Shown piece by piece: positions 52,529-59,891 of a DNA stretch of 64,000 nucleotides; the first letter of the stretch is position 1, and every line of letters starts with the position of its first letter. Both the position numbers and the translations under genes were made by a program. This stretch comes from Bog-756 sp963737625 (GTDB lineage Bacteria > Actinomycetota > Acidimicrobiia > Acidimicrobiales > RAAP-2). The notes under the pieces were generated by a model, which was not told where the DNA came from, made no database searches, and saw only the letters and a program-made list of their open reading frames with translations. The stretch is taken from NCBI GenBank assembly GCA_963737625.1, contig CAVTTK010000002.1, positions 992,001 to 1,056,000 of the forward strand, written 5' to 3'.

Positions 52529-54538
52529 GTGTCCATACCCAGCTTCGTCCTCGTCCAGGGCGTCATCACCGGACTCGGCTACGGCCTGTTGGCCATGGGC
52601 TTGGTCCTCATCTACCGCACCAACCGGGTGCTCAACTTCGCCCAGGGTCAGCTCGGCGTGGTGGCCGCCGTCTTCCTGGTCAAGTGCTTCTACGACTTCG
52701 GGTTCAACTACTGGTTCGCCCTGGTGATGGCCCTTGTCCTGGCCGCCGCCGTGGGGGCCCTCTCCGAGCTGCTGCTCCGCCGGCTGTTCAACCGGCCCCG
52801 AGTGCTCGTGATGGTGGCCACCATCGGGCTGAGCCAGGTGCTGTTCGTCTTCACCGCCCTTCCCTTCATCCGACCCAAGAACCTCTTCAAGCCCTTCCCG
52901 GTACCCGTCGACGTCTCCTTCCACATCGGGACCTACCTGTTCACCCCGGGCCAGGTGGCCACCCTGGTGGTGGCCCCGCTGGTGGCGTTGTCCCTGGCCG
53001 CCTTCGTCAAGTGGTCGCCGTGGGGCCTGGCCATGCGGGCCATGGCCGAGAACGCCGACTCGGCCCGACTGTCCGGGGTCTGGGTCCGGCGCACGTCGAC
53101 GGTGACCTGGACCCTGGCCGGGGTGCTGTCGGCCTTCGCCGCCATCCTGGCCGCACCGGGCCAGACCTCGTCACTCACCGAGGTGCTCAGTCCGGAGCTG
53201 CTGCTGCTGGCCCTGACCGCGGCCATGGTCGGCGCCATGGTCAACCTGACCGTGGCCTTTGTCGCCGCCATCGGCGTGGGGGTGATCCAAGAGGTCCTCG
53301 TGTGGAACCTGTCCAGCACGGCCCAGGTGGACCTGGTGCTCTTCGCCCTGGTGCTGGTGGTCCTGTTGATCCGGATCGCCGCCCTGCCCACCGGGTCTCG
53401 GCGCGAGGACCGCTCCACCTGGATCGAGAGCTCCCGCAACCAACGGCAGAACGACAGCCCGCTGCGCCGGCGGGTGGGCTCGGCCGGGGTGGGCGTCACC
53501 GTGGTGGTGGTGGCCCTACTGCCCTTCGTGATCAGCGTGGGGCGGTCGTTCCTGCTCTCTCAGATCTGCATCTATGCCGTGATCGCCCTGTCCCTGACCG
53601 TGCTCACCGGGTGGGCGGGCCAGGTGTCCCTCGGACAGTTCGGCCTGGTGGCCTGCGGGGCTCTCATGGCCACCCACCTCGGTACCAGCGTGCCCCTCAT
53701 CCTGCTCATGCCGTTCGCCGGGGCGGTGACCGCCGTCATCGCCGTGGTGGTGGGGCTGCCGGCGCTCCGGGTTCGGGGGCTGTACCTGGCGGTGAGCACC
53801 CTGGCCTTCAGCGTGTGGTTCATGCAGTCGGTGCTGTCGACCCCGTGCTGGAACCTGCCGGTGCTGGGCAAGTCCATGTGCACGGGACTCCCCAATCCCC
53901 AGTCCACCCTCATCGCCAGCCCCAGCCTGTTCGGGATCCAGCTCAGCTCGGCGCGGTCGTTCGCCTGGTTCTCGCTGGCCGTCCTCGTCCTGTCCGTGAT
54001 CATGGTCCGGGTGTGGAGGGACCGGGGTGTGGCCCGCCGACTGATGGCCGTGCGGGACAACGAGACCGGCGCCGGTGCCCTGGGGATCCCCCTGGCCCGG
54101 TCCAAGCTGCTGGCCTTCGCCCTCTCGGGATTCATCGCCGGCTACGCCGGGGTGTGCCTGGCCTTCGCCACCGAGAGGTTCTCGACCTCGACGTTCGACC
54201 CGTCCTACTCGATCCTGGTGGTGTCGATGGTGGTCATCGGCGGGCTCGGCTCGATCGACGGGGCCGTCCTCGGAGCCGTGTACCTGGTCGGCATACCGGC
54301 GGCCTTCGGCACGACCTCCACCATCCAGTTCCTGACCAGTGGCATCGGACTGCTGGCCTTCATCCTCTATCTCCCCGGGGGCCTGGCCGACCTGCTCCAC
54401 CGGCTCGGTGATCTGGTGGCCGTAGGGCTGGAGAAGCTGCTGGCCAAGCGCCGGCCCGGGTCCGGCGGGATCGACGACGGGACCGACCCCCAGCCCGAGC
54501 CGGCACGCGGCGCGCCGGCCGAACAGGTGGCGGGATGA
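52529..54538 (+). CDS. Fused LivH-LivM HAAT permease
   Basis: 669 aa from GTG 52529, 8 nt after the MFS-ABC stop. LivH-type half (about 1-290: GLGYGLLAMGLVLIYRTNRV, LNFAQGQLG, SPWGLAMRAMAENADSARL) joined to a LivM-type half (about 315-620: LTGWAGQVSLGQFGLVACGA, RVRGLYLAVSTLAF, RDNETGAGALGIPLARSKL). About 16-17 helices. A hydrophilic Pro/Gly/Asp-rich tail follows. Same architecture as the permease at 10597 but only distantly similar in sequence, so the two transporters are not recent duplicates. ATGA overlap with livG. Confidence 0.92.
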   Translation: MSIPSFVLVQGVITGLGYGLLAMGLVLIYRTNRVLNFAQGQLGVVAAVFLVKCFYDFGFNYWFALVMALVLAAAVGALSELLLRRLFNRPRVLVMVATIGLSQVLFVFTALPFIRPKNLFKPFPVPVDVSFHIGTYLFTPGQVATLVVAPLVALSLAAFVKWSPWGLAMRAMAENADSARLSGVWVRRTSTVTWTLAGVLSAFAAILAAPGQTSSLTEVLSPELLLLALTAAMVGAMVNLTVAFVAAIGVGVIQEVLVWNLSSTAQVDLVLFALVLVVLLIRIAALPTGSRREDRSTWIESSRNQRQNDSPLRRRVGSAGVGVTVVVVALLPFVISVGRSFLLSQICIYAVIALSLTVLTGWAGQVSLGQFGLVACGALMATHLGTSVPLILLMPFAGAVTAVIAVVVGLPALRVRGLYLAVSTLAFSVWFMQSVLSTPCWNLPVLGKSMCTGLPNPQSTLIASPSLFGIQLSSARSFAWFSLAVLVLSVIMVRVWRDRGVARRLMAVRDNETGAGALGIPLARSKLLAFALSGFIAGYAGVCLAFATERFSTSTFDPSYSILVVSMVVIGGLGSIDGAVLGAVYLVGIPAAFGTTSTIQFLTSGIGLLAFILYLPGGLADLLHRLGDLVAVGLEKLLAKRRPGSGGIDDGTDPQPEPARGAPAEQVAG

Positions 54539-55494
54539 GCGACACCGGCCCCGCCGTGGCCCCCGGCATCTCGGCGGCGGCCAACGGCACCGGCCCCGCC
54601 CGGCTCGACGTCGCAGGGGTGGTGGTCGACTTCGGCGGGGTCCGGGCCGTGGACGGGGCCGGCCTCGTCGCCGAGCCCGGGGCCATCGTGGGCCTGATCG
54701 GTCCCAACGGGTCGGGGAAGACCACGATGCTCGACGTCATCTCGGGGCTGGTCACCCCGGGGGCCGGATCGGTCCGCCTGGACGACGAGAGCCTGGTGGA
54801 GTACCTGCCCGAGGAGCGCTCGTCCCTGGGCGTGGTCCGCTCCTTCCAGGACTGCCGGCTGTTCCCCGAACTGTCGGTGGAGGACGTGCTGATGCTGACC
54901 CTGGACGCCCGCCGGCCTGTCGGCGTGGTGTCCTCCACGCTGCAGATGCCCTGGGCCCGGCGTTCGGAGCGCTCCAAGCGGACCGAGGTGGATCAGGTCA
55001 TTGCCAGCTTCGGGATCGACCGCTTCCGTCGTCACCGCATCGCCGAACTCTCCACCGGCACCCGACGGGTGGTCGACCTGGCCTCGGTGGTCCTGGCCCG
55101 ACCCCGTCTGCTCCTGTTGGACGAGCCCACCGCCGGTATCGCCCAGCGCGAGGCCGAGGCCTTCGTGCCCCTGTTGCGGCGTCTCCACCAGTTGGCCGAC
55201 ACCACCATCGTCCTGGTCGAGCACGACGTGCCCCTCGTGTTCGCCCTGTGCACCCAGGTGGTGATGATGGAGTCCGGCTCGGTGGTGTCCTCGGGGACGC
55301 CCGACGAGGTGTCGCGGGACCCCCGGGCGCTGGCCGCCTACCTCGGAGCCAGCGAGGAGGCCCTGGCCGTGTCCGGTGCGGTCCCCGGTGCCGCGTCATC
55401 GAGTGCTCCATCGTCCCCTCCAGGTCCGGCACCGGGAGCCCGAGGAGCGGGGCCCCCCGACGACCCGGGCCCGTCACCCATGGCCGGTCACTGA
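54535..55494 (+). CDS. livG: HAAT transporter ATPase LivG
   Basis: 319 aa from ATG 54535. Walker A GPNGSGKTT (about 60-68), Q-loop FQDCRLFPELSVEDVL, signature LSTGTRRVVDL, common in actinobacterial LivG, Walker B LLLLDEPTAGI and the H-loop VEHD. The C-terminal 45 residues are Ser/Pro/Gly/Ala-rich and probably unstructured. Partners are the LivHM protein and the LivF-like half of the MFS fusion. The operon encodes no binding protein. Ends 4 nt before the convergent dioxygenase gene. Confidence 0.92.
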   Translation: MSDTGPAVAPGISAAANGTGPARLDVAGVVVDFGGVRAVDGAGLVAEPGAIVGLIGPNGSGKTTMLDVISGLVTPGAGSVRLDDESLVEYLPEERSSLGVVRSFQDCRLFPELSVEDVLMLTLDARRPVGVVSSTLQMPWARRSERSKRTEVDQVIASFGIDRFRRHRIAELSTGTRRVVDLASVVLARPRLLLLDEPTAGIAQREAEAFVPLLRRLHQLADTTIVLVEHDVPLVFALCTQVVMMESGSVVSSGTPDEVSRDPRALAAYLGASEEALAVSGAVPGAASSSAPSSPPGPAPGARGAGPPDDPGPSPMAGH

Positions 55495-55498
55495 CCGG

Positions 55499-56350
55499 TC
55501 AGCGTCGGGGCATGGCCGGCCCGTAGGGCACGTCGCCCCGCAGGGTGACCCGGTGGGCGATGCGGGTGGCGTCCCCGTAGTCGTCGAGGGCGTAGTGCAG
55601 CGTGGCCCGGTTGTCCCAGAAGGCCACCGAGCCCGGACGCCACCGGAACCGGCAGGTCAGCTCGGGCTGGACGCAGTGCCGGTAGAGCAGGTCGAGGATC
55701 CCGTCGCTCTCGTGCTTGGACAGCCCCAGCAGGGACTGGGTGAACTGGGGATTGACGAAGAGGCCGTTGCGGCCGTTCTCGGGGTGGGTGCGGACCACGG
55801 GGTGGAGGGCGGGGAGGAGCTTCTCGTAGTGCTGGCCCTCCCACTCGTAGCCGCCGCGGGCCTGGACATCGGCGGCGAACCACGGGTCGAAGTGGATGGC
55901 CACGAGCGTGTCGCACAGGGAGCGGACGGGCTCGGACAGTCGGTCGTAGGCATCCTGGAGGCTGGCCCACGTGGTGTCTCCGCCGACCTCGGGGCAGTCG
56001 AGCATGCTCAGGATGGACCCGAACGCCGGGGCCTGGAGGAAGGTCACGTCGGTGTGCCACCAGCTGGCCCGGTCCTCCCGCCCGTCGATGGCCAGTACCT
56101 CGGGGTTCCCGTCGATGGCCGGAAGGACCGGGTGGCCCTCGGTGACCTCGCCGAACTGGCGGGCGAAGTCGGCCTGCAACTCCGGGGTCAGCTGTTGGTC
56201 CCGGAAGAAGATCACATGATGGGTATTGAGGGCGCGGCGTACGTCGGCCACCACGCTCCCGGCCAGGGGGCGGGAGAGATCGACGCCGTGGATCTCGGCG
56301 CCGATGATCGGCGAGAGGGGACGGATGTCCAGTTCGGTGGCGATGGCCAT
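55499..56350 (-). CDS. TauD/TfdA-family Fe(II)/2-oxoglutarate dioxygenase
   Basis: 283 aa from ATG 56350 (MAIATELDIRPLSPIIGAEI). Iron ligands are His99 and Asp101 in WWHTDVTF, and His266 in RIAHRVTL. The 2-oxoglutarate-binding Thr/Arg region is present (GGDTTWASLQDAYDRL; GDVPYGPAMPRR). The family hydroxylates taurine, 2,4-D, alkyl sulfates or other carboxylates, releasing sulfite, phenol or aldehydes. The sequence is close in length and motifs to TauD, but the substrate cannot be fixed. Divergent from an alpha/beta-hydrolase gene by 88 bp. Confidence 0.92.
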   Translation of the reverse strand: MAIATELDIRPLSPIIGAEIHGVDLSRPLAGSVVADVRRALNTHHVIFFRDQQLTPELQADFARQFGEVTEGHPVLPAIDGNPEVLAIDGREDRASWWHTDVTFLQAPAFGSILSMLDCPEVGGDTTWASLQDAYDRLSEPVRSLCDTLVAIHFDPWFAADVQARGGYEWEGQHYEKLLPALHPVVRTHPENGRNGLFVNPQFTQSLLGLSKHESDGILDLLYRHCVQPELTCRFRWRPGSVAFWDNRATLHYALDDYGDATRIAHRVTLRGDVPYGPAMPRR

Positions 56351-56356
56351 CGTCCC

Positions 56357-56362
56357 AGTGTG
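56357..56362 (-). promoter_or_regulatory. Putative -10 element CACACT, leaderless start
   Basis: Minus-strand CACACT is followed by GGGACG and ATG 56350; weaker than the other hexamers because it lacks the leading TA. Confidence 0.25.
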
Positions 56363-56438
56363 CCCCAGGCGGATGTCCTGCTCAACCGGTGTGGCAACGT
56401 GTGGGAGTCCCCAGGTCGAGCCGAGTGGAGGTCCGTGC

Positions 56439-57476
56439 ATGAGTGAGTGGCCCGCACCGCGTCGCAACTTCTCCCCGTGGTACCAGGTGGTCAGCCGCCT
56501 CATGGTCACCGAGGAGACCGACGGACTGCCGGAGGACCCCGCCGGGTTCGAGGCGTGGGCGGAGCGGTTCCGCTCTCGCCTCGACGCCGCGCTGGCGCCC
56601 TGGCCCGAACGGGTTCCTCCCGAGGTGGAGGTCACCGAGCAGGAGTCGGTGGACGGCTACCGGCGGTCGAGGATCGTCTTCGACACCGAGTCGGACATGT
56701 CGGTGCCGGCCTACCTGCTGGAGCCCGACGATCGGACCATGCCGGGTTCGGCCGTGCTGGCCGTGCACGGACACGGCCCGGGCAAGTCCCGCATCTGTGG
56801 CATCGACGATCCCGACGGCGCCCCGGGCGGTGACTACGCCGCCGAGTTGGCCCGCCGGGGCCACGTGGTTCTGGCCCCGGACCTCCGGTGCTTCGGTGAG
56901 CGGGCCGACTGGAATCCCGACGACCACTATGCCTGCGACACCAATCTCGTCCATCAGGTCATGGCCGGGTGGAATCCGTTGACCCAGAACCTGTGGGATA
57001 TGGGACGCGCCCTCGACGTGCTCGAGGCCCATCCTCTGGTCGACCCGTGGCGGATGGGGGTGGCGGGCTTCTCCTACGGGGGGACCATGGCGCTGTTCCT
57101 GGCGGCCACCGATCGCCGTGTGGCGGCCGTCGTGGTGGCCGGGTACTTCTCGTCCTGGGCCGAGGCGCACAAGGTGCCGTGGAACATGTGCGGCTCCCAG
57201 GTCCTCGTCGGCATGCTGGGCCGGATGGAGCACGTCGACCTAGGCGCCCTGGTGGCCCCCCGCCCGCTACTGGTCGTCTCCGGTCGTGACGACATGCTGT
57301 TCCCGGTGGCTGCGGCGGCAGCCGGCGTGGATCGGTTGCGGCCGGTCTACGAACGCCTGGGAGCGGGCGACCGCGTGGTTCACGATCCCTTCGACGGCGA
57401 ACACGAGTGGCACGGCGGCGAGGCCTATCCCTTCCTCGACCGTTGGCTGGGTGGGGCGCGGTCCGGCTCGGCATAG
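56439..57476 (+). CDS. Alpha/beta hydrolase (dienelactone hydrolase/acetyl-esterase-like)
   Basis: 345 aa from ATG 56439, with GGAGG 8 nt upstream. Nucleophile Ser212 in GFSYGG, acid Asp in SGRDDMLFP (284/285) and His in DGEHEWHGG (322-325) complete a triad. The N-terminal 90 residues (PAPRRNFSPWYQVVSRLM) are a helical cap as in the PF12715-type acetyl xylan esterase/hydrolase group. HGHGPGKSRICGID is the oxyanion strand. No signal peptide, so cytoplasmic. A carboxylesterase for a sugar ester or lactone is the likely role. It converges on the NagB-like gene. Confidence 0.87.
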   Translation: MSEWPAPRRNFSPWYQVVSRLMVTEETDGLPEDPAGFEAWAERFRSRLDAALAPWPERVPPEVEVTEQESVDGYRRSRIVFDTESDMSVPAYLLEPDDRTMPGSAVLAVHGHGPGKSRICGIDDPDGAPGGDYAAELARRGHVVLAPDLRCFGERADWNPDDHYACDTNLVHQVMAGWNPLTQNLWDMGRALDVLEAHPLVDPWRMGVAGFSYGGTMALFLAATDRRVAAVVVAGYFSSWAEAHKVPWNMCGSQVLVGMLGRMEHVDLGALVAPRPLLVVSGRDDMLFPVAAAAAGVDRLRPVYERLGAGDRVVHDPFDGEHEWHGGEAYPFLDRWLGGARSGSA

Positions 57477-57501
57477 GGGAGGAGCGGGGCGCCTCCGCCC
57501 T

Positions 57502-58251
57502 TCACCGGCTCAGCAGTGCCGCCGAGTCGGGATCGAGAAACACCGTGGCGTGAGGGGTGCGTTGGAGGGCGGAGGCCGGACACGACGGATCGACGGGACC
57601 CTCGAGCGCGGCCCGGACCGGCTGGGCCTTGCGGGCCTCGGGCACCACGGCCAGGACCCGGCGGGCGCGGAGCAGGGCCGGAACGGTCACCGTCATGGCC
57701 TGGGCGGGCACATCGGCATCCGTCGGGAAGTGCCCCTCGTTGACCTGCTGTCGGCGACAGCCCGCATCCAGGGTCACCACCTTGACGTCGAGGGGATCCT
57801 CGAAGTCGGCCACCGGGGGGTCGTTGAAGGCCAGATGGCCGTTTTCGCCGATTCCGAGACAGCACAGATCCAGGGGATGGGCCACCAACAGCGCGGCGTA
57901 CCGGGCGCACTCGGTGGCCGGGGGGGCGAGGCCGTCGAGGTAGTGGGTGGCCCGGGGGTGGGCCCGGGCGGCGATCCGGTCGTGGATCCAGTGCCGGAAT
58001 CCGGCGGGATGGTCCGGCCCGACCCCCACGTACTCGTCCATGTGGAAGACGACGACATCGGACCACGGCACGGACCGGCCCCCGGACAGGAGCGCGTCGA
58101 CGAAGGCCAGTTGGGAGTTGCCGGTGGCGAACATGGCATGGGCCACACCGTTGCGGGACACCGCGGAGCGCAGGGTCGCCGCGGCGTCGTCGGCGGCGGC
58201 CGCGGCCATGGCCGCGGTGGAGGGGAGTACCGACACCTCGGGGGGGCTCAT
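57502..58251 (-). CDS. nagB: Glucosamine-6-phosphate deaminase (NagB) family protein
   Basis: 249 aa from ATG 58251. Sugar-phosphate isomerase/deaminase fold: Asp72 in VVFHMDEYVG, the catalytic loop GIGENGHLAFNDPP (Asn137, His139) and HATVFLDPDSAALL at the C terminus. E. coli NagB has Asp at the Asn137 position and Glu where the loop has Asp, but the GENGHLAFNDPP form is common in NagB-like proteins. It converts glucosamine-6-phosphate to fructose-6-phosphate and ammonia, or acts on a related amino-sugar phosphate. No NagA or PTS gene is in view. TACAGT six bases before the ATG suggests a leaderless transcript. Confidence 0.85.
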   Translation of the reverse strand: MSPPEVSVLPSTAAMAAAAADDAAATLRSAVSRNGVAHAMFATGNSQLAFVDALLSGGRSVPWSDVVVFHMDEYVGVGPDHPAGFRHWIHDRIAARAHPRATHYLDGLAPPATECARYAALLVAHPLDLCCLGIGENGHLAFNDPPVADFEDPLDVKVVTLDAGCRRQQVNEGHFPTDADVPAQAMTVTVPALLRARRVLAVVPEARKAQPVRAALEGPVDPSCPASALQRTPHATVFLDPDSAALLSR

Positions 58252-58257
58252 GGAAGC

Positions 58258-58263
58258 ACTGTA
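58258..58263 (-). promoter_or_regulatory. Putative -10 element TACAGT, leaderless start
   Basis: Minus-strand TACAGT is followed by GCTTCC and ATG 58251. Confidence 0.45.
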
Positions 58264-58399
58264 GGGGCCACGGCGACGACCGGACTGCCCGGTCCCGGGC
58301 TGGCGCGCTACGGTGCCCACCGGGCACGCTAGGCCCACCCGCTGGGGGCCGCCGTGGCCCGGCAGACGCGGACGTTCGACGACAGGGGAGGACCACCAG

Positions 58400-58897
58400 G
58401 TGGCTGACGACATCCTGAGCACGATCATCGGGAAGTCCACGGGGACCACGGTGATCACCGTGGAGCGGGGGCAGTTGGCCCTGTTCGCCGATGCCGTGAA
58501 GGACGACAGCCCGATCTACCGCGACCTGACGGCGGCCACCGGGGCCGGTCTGGCCGGTATCCCCGCCCCGCCCACGTATCCCTTCGTGATGGAGCACTTC
58601 GGCGCGTTTCCCGAACTGCAGACGGCCGAGGCCCCGGTGGGCAACCCCATGGGCGAGGTGCTGGGCCCGCTGATGGCCAAGGGGGGGCTGATCCTCCACG
58701 GGGAACAGGAGTTCACGTATCACCGCCCGGTCCTGGCCGGCGACGTGCTGGTGGGGAAGGGAAGTGTCGTCGACGCCTACCAGAAGGAGTCCAAGGGCAA
58801 GACCATGACGTTCATCGTGGTCGAGACGGCGTGGAGTGAGCAGGCCACCGGTGAGCCGGTGTGCACCTCGCGCATGAACATCATCCACCGCATCTGA
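58400..58897 (+). CDS. MaoC-like hot-dog dehydratase, N-terminal-type half
   Basis: 165 aa from GTG 58400, preceded by GGGGAGGA. Single hot-dog domain of the MaoC_dehydrat_N/FAS1-like type (FADAVKDDSPIYRDLTAATG, PPTYPFVMEHFG, LHGEQEFTYHRPVLAGD). The hydratase-2 Asp/His catalytic pair is not evident, as SPIYRD replaces the usual NPxH, so it is probably the structural half of a two-protein enoyl-CoA hydratase such as ChsH1-ChsH2. The MaoC protein encoded at 62301 has the complete catalytic motif. TGATG links it to the next gene. Confidence 0.85.
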   Translation: MADDILSTIIGKSTGTTVITVERGQLALFADAVKDDSPIYRDLTAATGAGLAGIPAPPTYPFVMEHFGAFPELQTAEAPVGNPMGEVLGPLMAKGGLILHGEQEFTYHRPVLAGDVLVGKGSVVDAYQKESKGKTMTFIVVETAWSEQATGEPVCTSRMNIIHRI

Positions 58898-59730
58898 TGC
58901 CGGCCGATGGGGGCGCCTCCGACCCGCCGGTCGTGCGCCGGATCGACGACGGTGTGGCGTGGATCACGCTCGACCGTCCCGAGGCGGGCAACGCCATCAC
59001 CGCGGCGATGCGGGATCAGATCATCGACTGGCTGCAGGAGGCCTCGGCCGACCTGGCCGTCCGCGTGGTGGTGTTGACGGGATCGGGTGAGAAGGGCTTC
59101 TGCACCGGAGCGGACCTGCGCTCTGCCGGTCCGGCACCGGAGCGGCCCGAGGGAGCGCCGGCCCGGGCGGTCGGCGACGCGGCCCGGCTCATCCGCACCG
59201 GCTGGCAGCGCCTGATCTCGGCGGTGCTGGACTGTGAGAGGCCGGTGATCGCCGCGGTGAACGCCACGGCCGCCGGGGGCGGGATGCACCTGGCACTGGC
59301 CTGTGACCTCGTGCTGGCCGCCGAGGAGGCCAGATTCATCGAGGTCTTCGTCCGCCGGGGCATCGCCCCCGACGCCGGGGGCGCTTATCTCCTGGCCCGT
59401 CTCATCGGTCCCCAGCGGGCCAAGGAGCTCTTCTTCTTCGGCGACGACGTGCCCGCCGCCGAGGCCGAGCGGATGGGCCTGGTCAACCGGGTCGTCCCGA
59501 GGGACCAGCTCACGGCCCTGGCCGGCGAATGGGCGTCCCGACTGGCGTCGGGGCCGACGCGGGCCATCAGCGTGGCCAAGTACCTGACCAACCGCTCGCT
59601 CGAGTCCGACCGGGCCACCGCCCTGTGGGACGAGGCCGTGGCTCAGGAGCTGGTGACCGGCACCGAGGACTGCGCCGAGGGCCTGGCTGCGTTCGCCGAG
59701 CGGCGCCCCCCGGTGTTCCGGGGCTGGTAG
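58897..59730 (+). CDS. Enoyl-CoA hydratase/isomerase family protein
   Basis: 277 aa from ATG 58897; the A of the ATG is the last base of the previous TGA. Crotonase fold: CTGADLRSAG and NATAAGGGMHLALACDLVLA form the oxyanion hole. FIEVFVRRGIAPDAGGAYLLARLIG contains Glu and Asp near the hydratase catalytic positions, and AAFAERRPPVFRGW is the C-terminal helix. Hydration or isomerisation of an enoyl-CoA is likely. Coupled to the MaoC-like half upstream and 161 bp before the tandem dehydrogenase. Confidence 0.9.
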   Translation: MPADGGASDPPVVRRIDDGVAWITLDRPEAGNAITAAMRDQIIDWLQEASADLAVRVVVLTGSGEKGFCTGADLRSAGPAPERPEGAPARAVGDAARLIRTGWQRLISAVLDCERPVIAAVNATAAGGGMHLALACDLVLAAEEARFIEVFVRRGIAPDAGGAYLLARLIGPQRAKELFFFGDDVPAAEAERMGLVNRVVPRDQLTALAGEWASRLASGPTRAISVAKYLTNRSLESDRATALWDEAVAQELVTGTEDCAEGLAAFAERRPPVFRGW

Positions 59731-59767
59731 GGGCCTGGAAAGGGGGCGCCCGAGGACCGGGGCCGGG

Positions 59768-59814
59768 TAGAACCGGTTCTCGTTCGGCGGGGCCGAGATG
59801 GTAGAACCTGTCCT
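59768..59814. promoter_or_regulatory. Tandem KstR-like operator sites
   Basis: TAGAACCGGTTCT (59768-59780) contains the perfect palindrome AGAACC-GGTTCT. A second, weaker copy TAGAACCTGTCCT lies at 59802-59814, 34 bp further on. The first matches the KstR consensus TNNAACNNGTTNNA except for its last base. Both lie in the 161-bp region before the tandem acyl-CoA dehydrogenase gene. Confidence 0.5.
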
Positions 59815-59891
59815 GTGCCGCCGACGCTGACCCGCTCCCTGTCTGCCGCCCACCGGTCCACGCCCCCGCGTCGAGAGTCGGGGGACTGACC

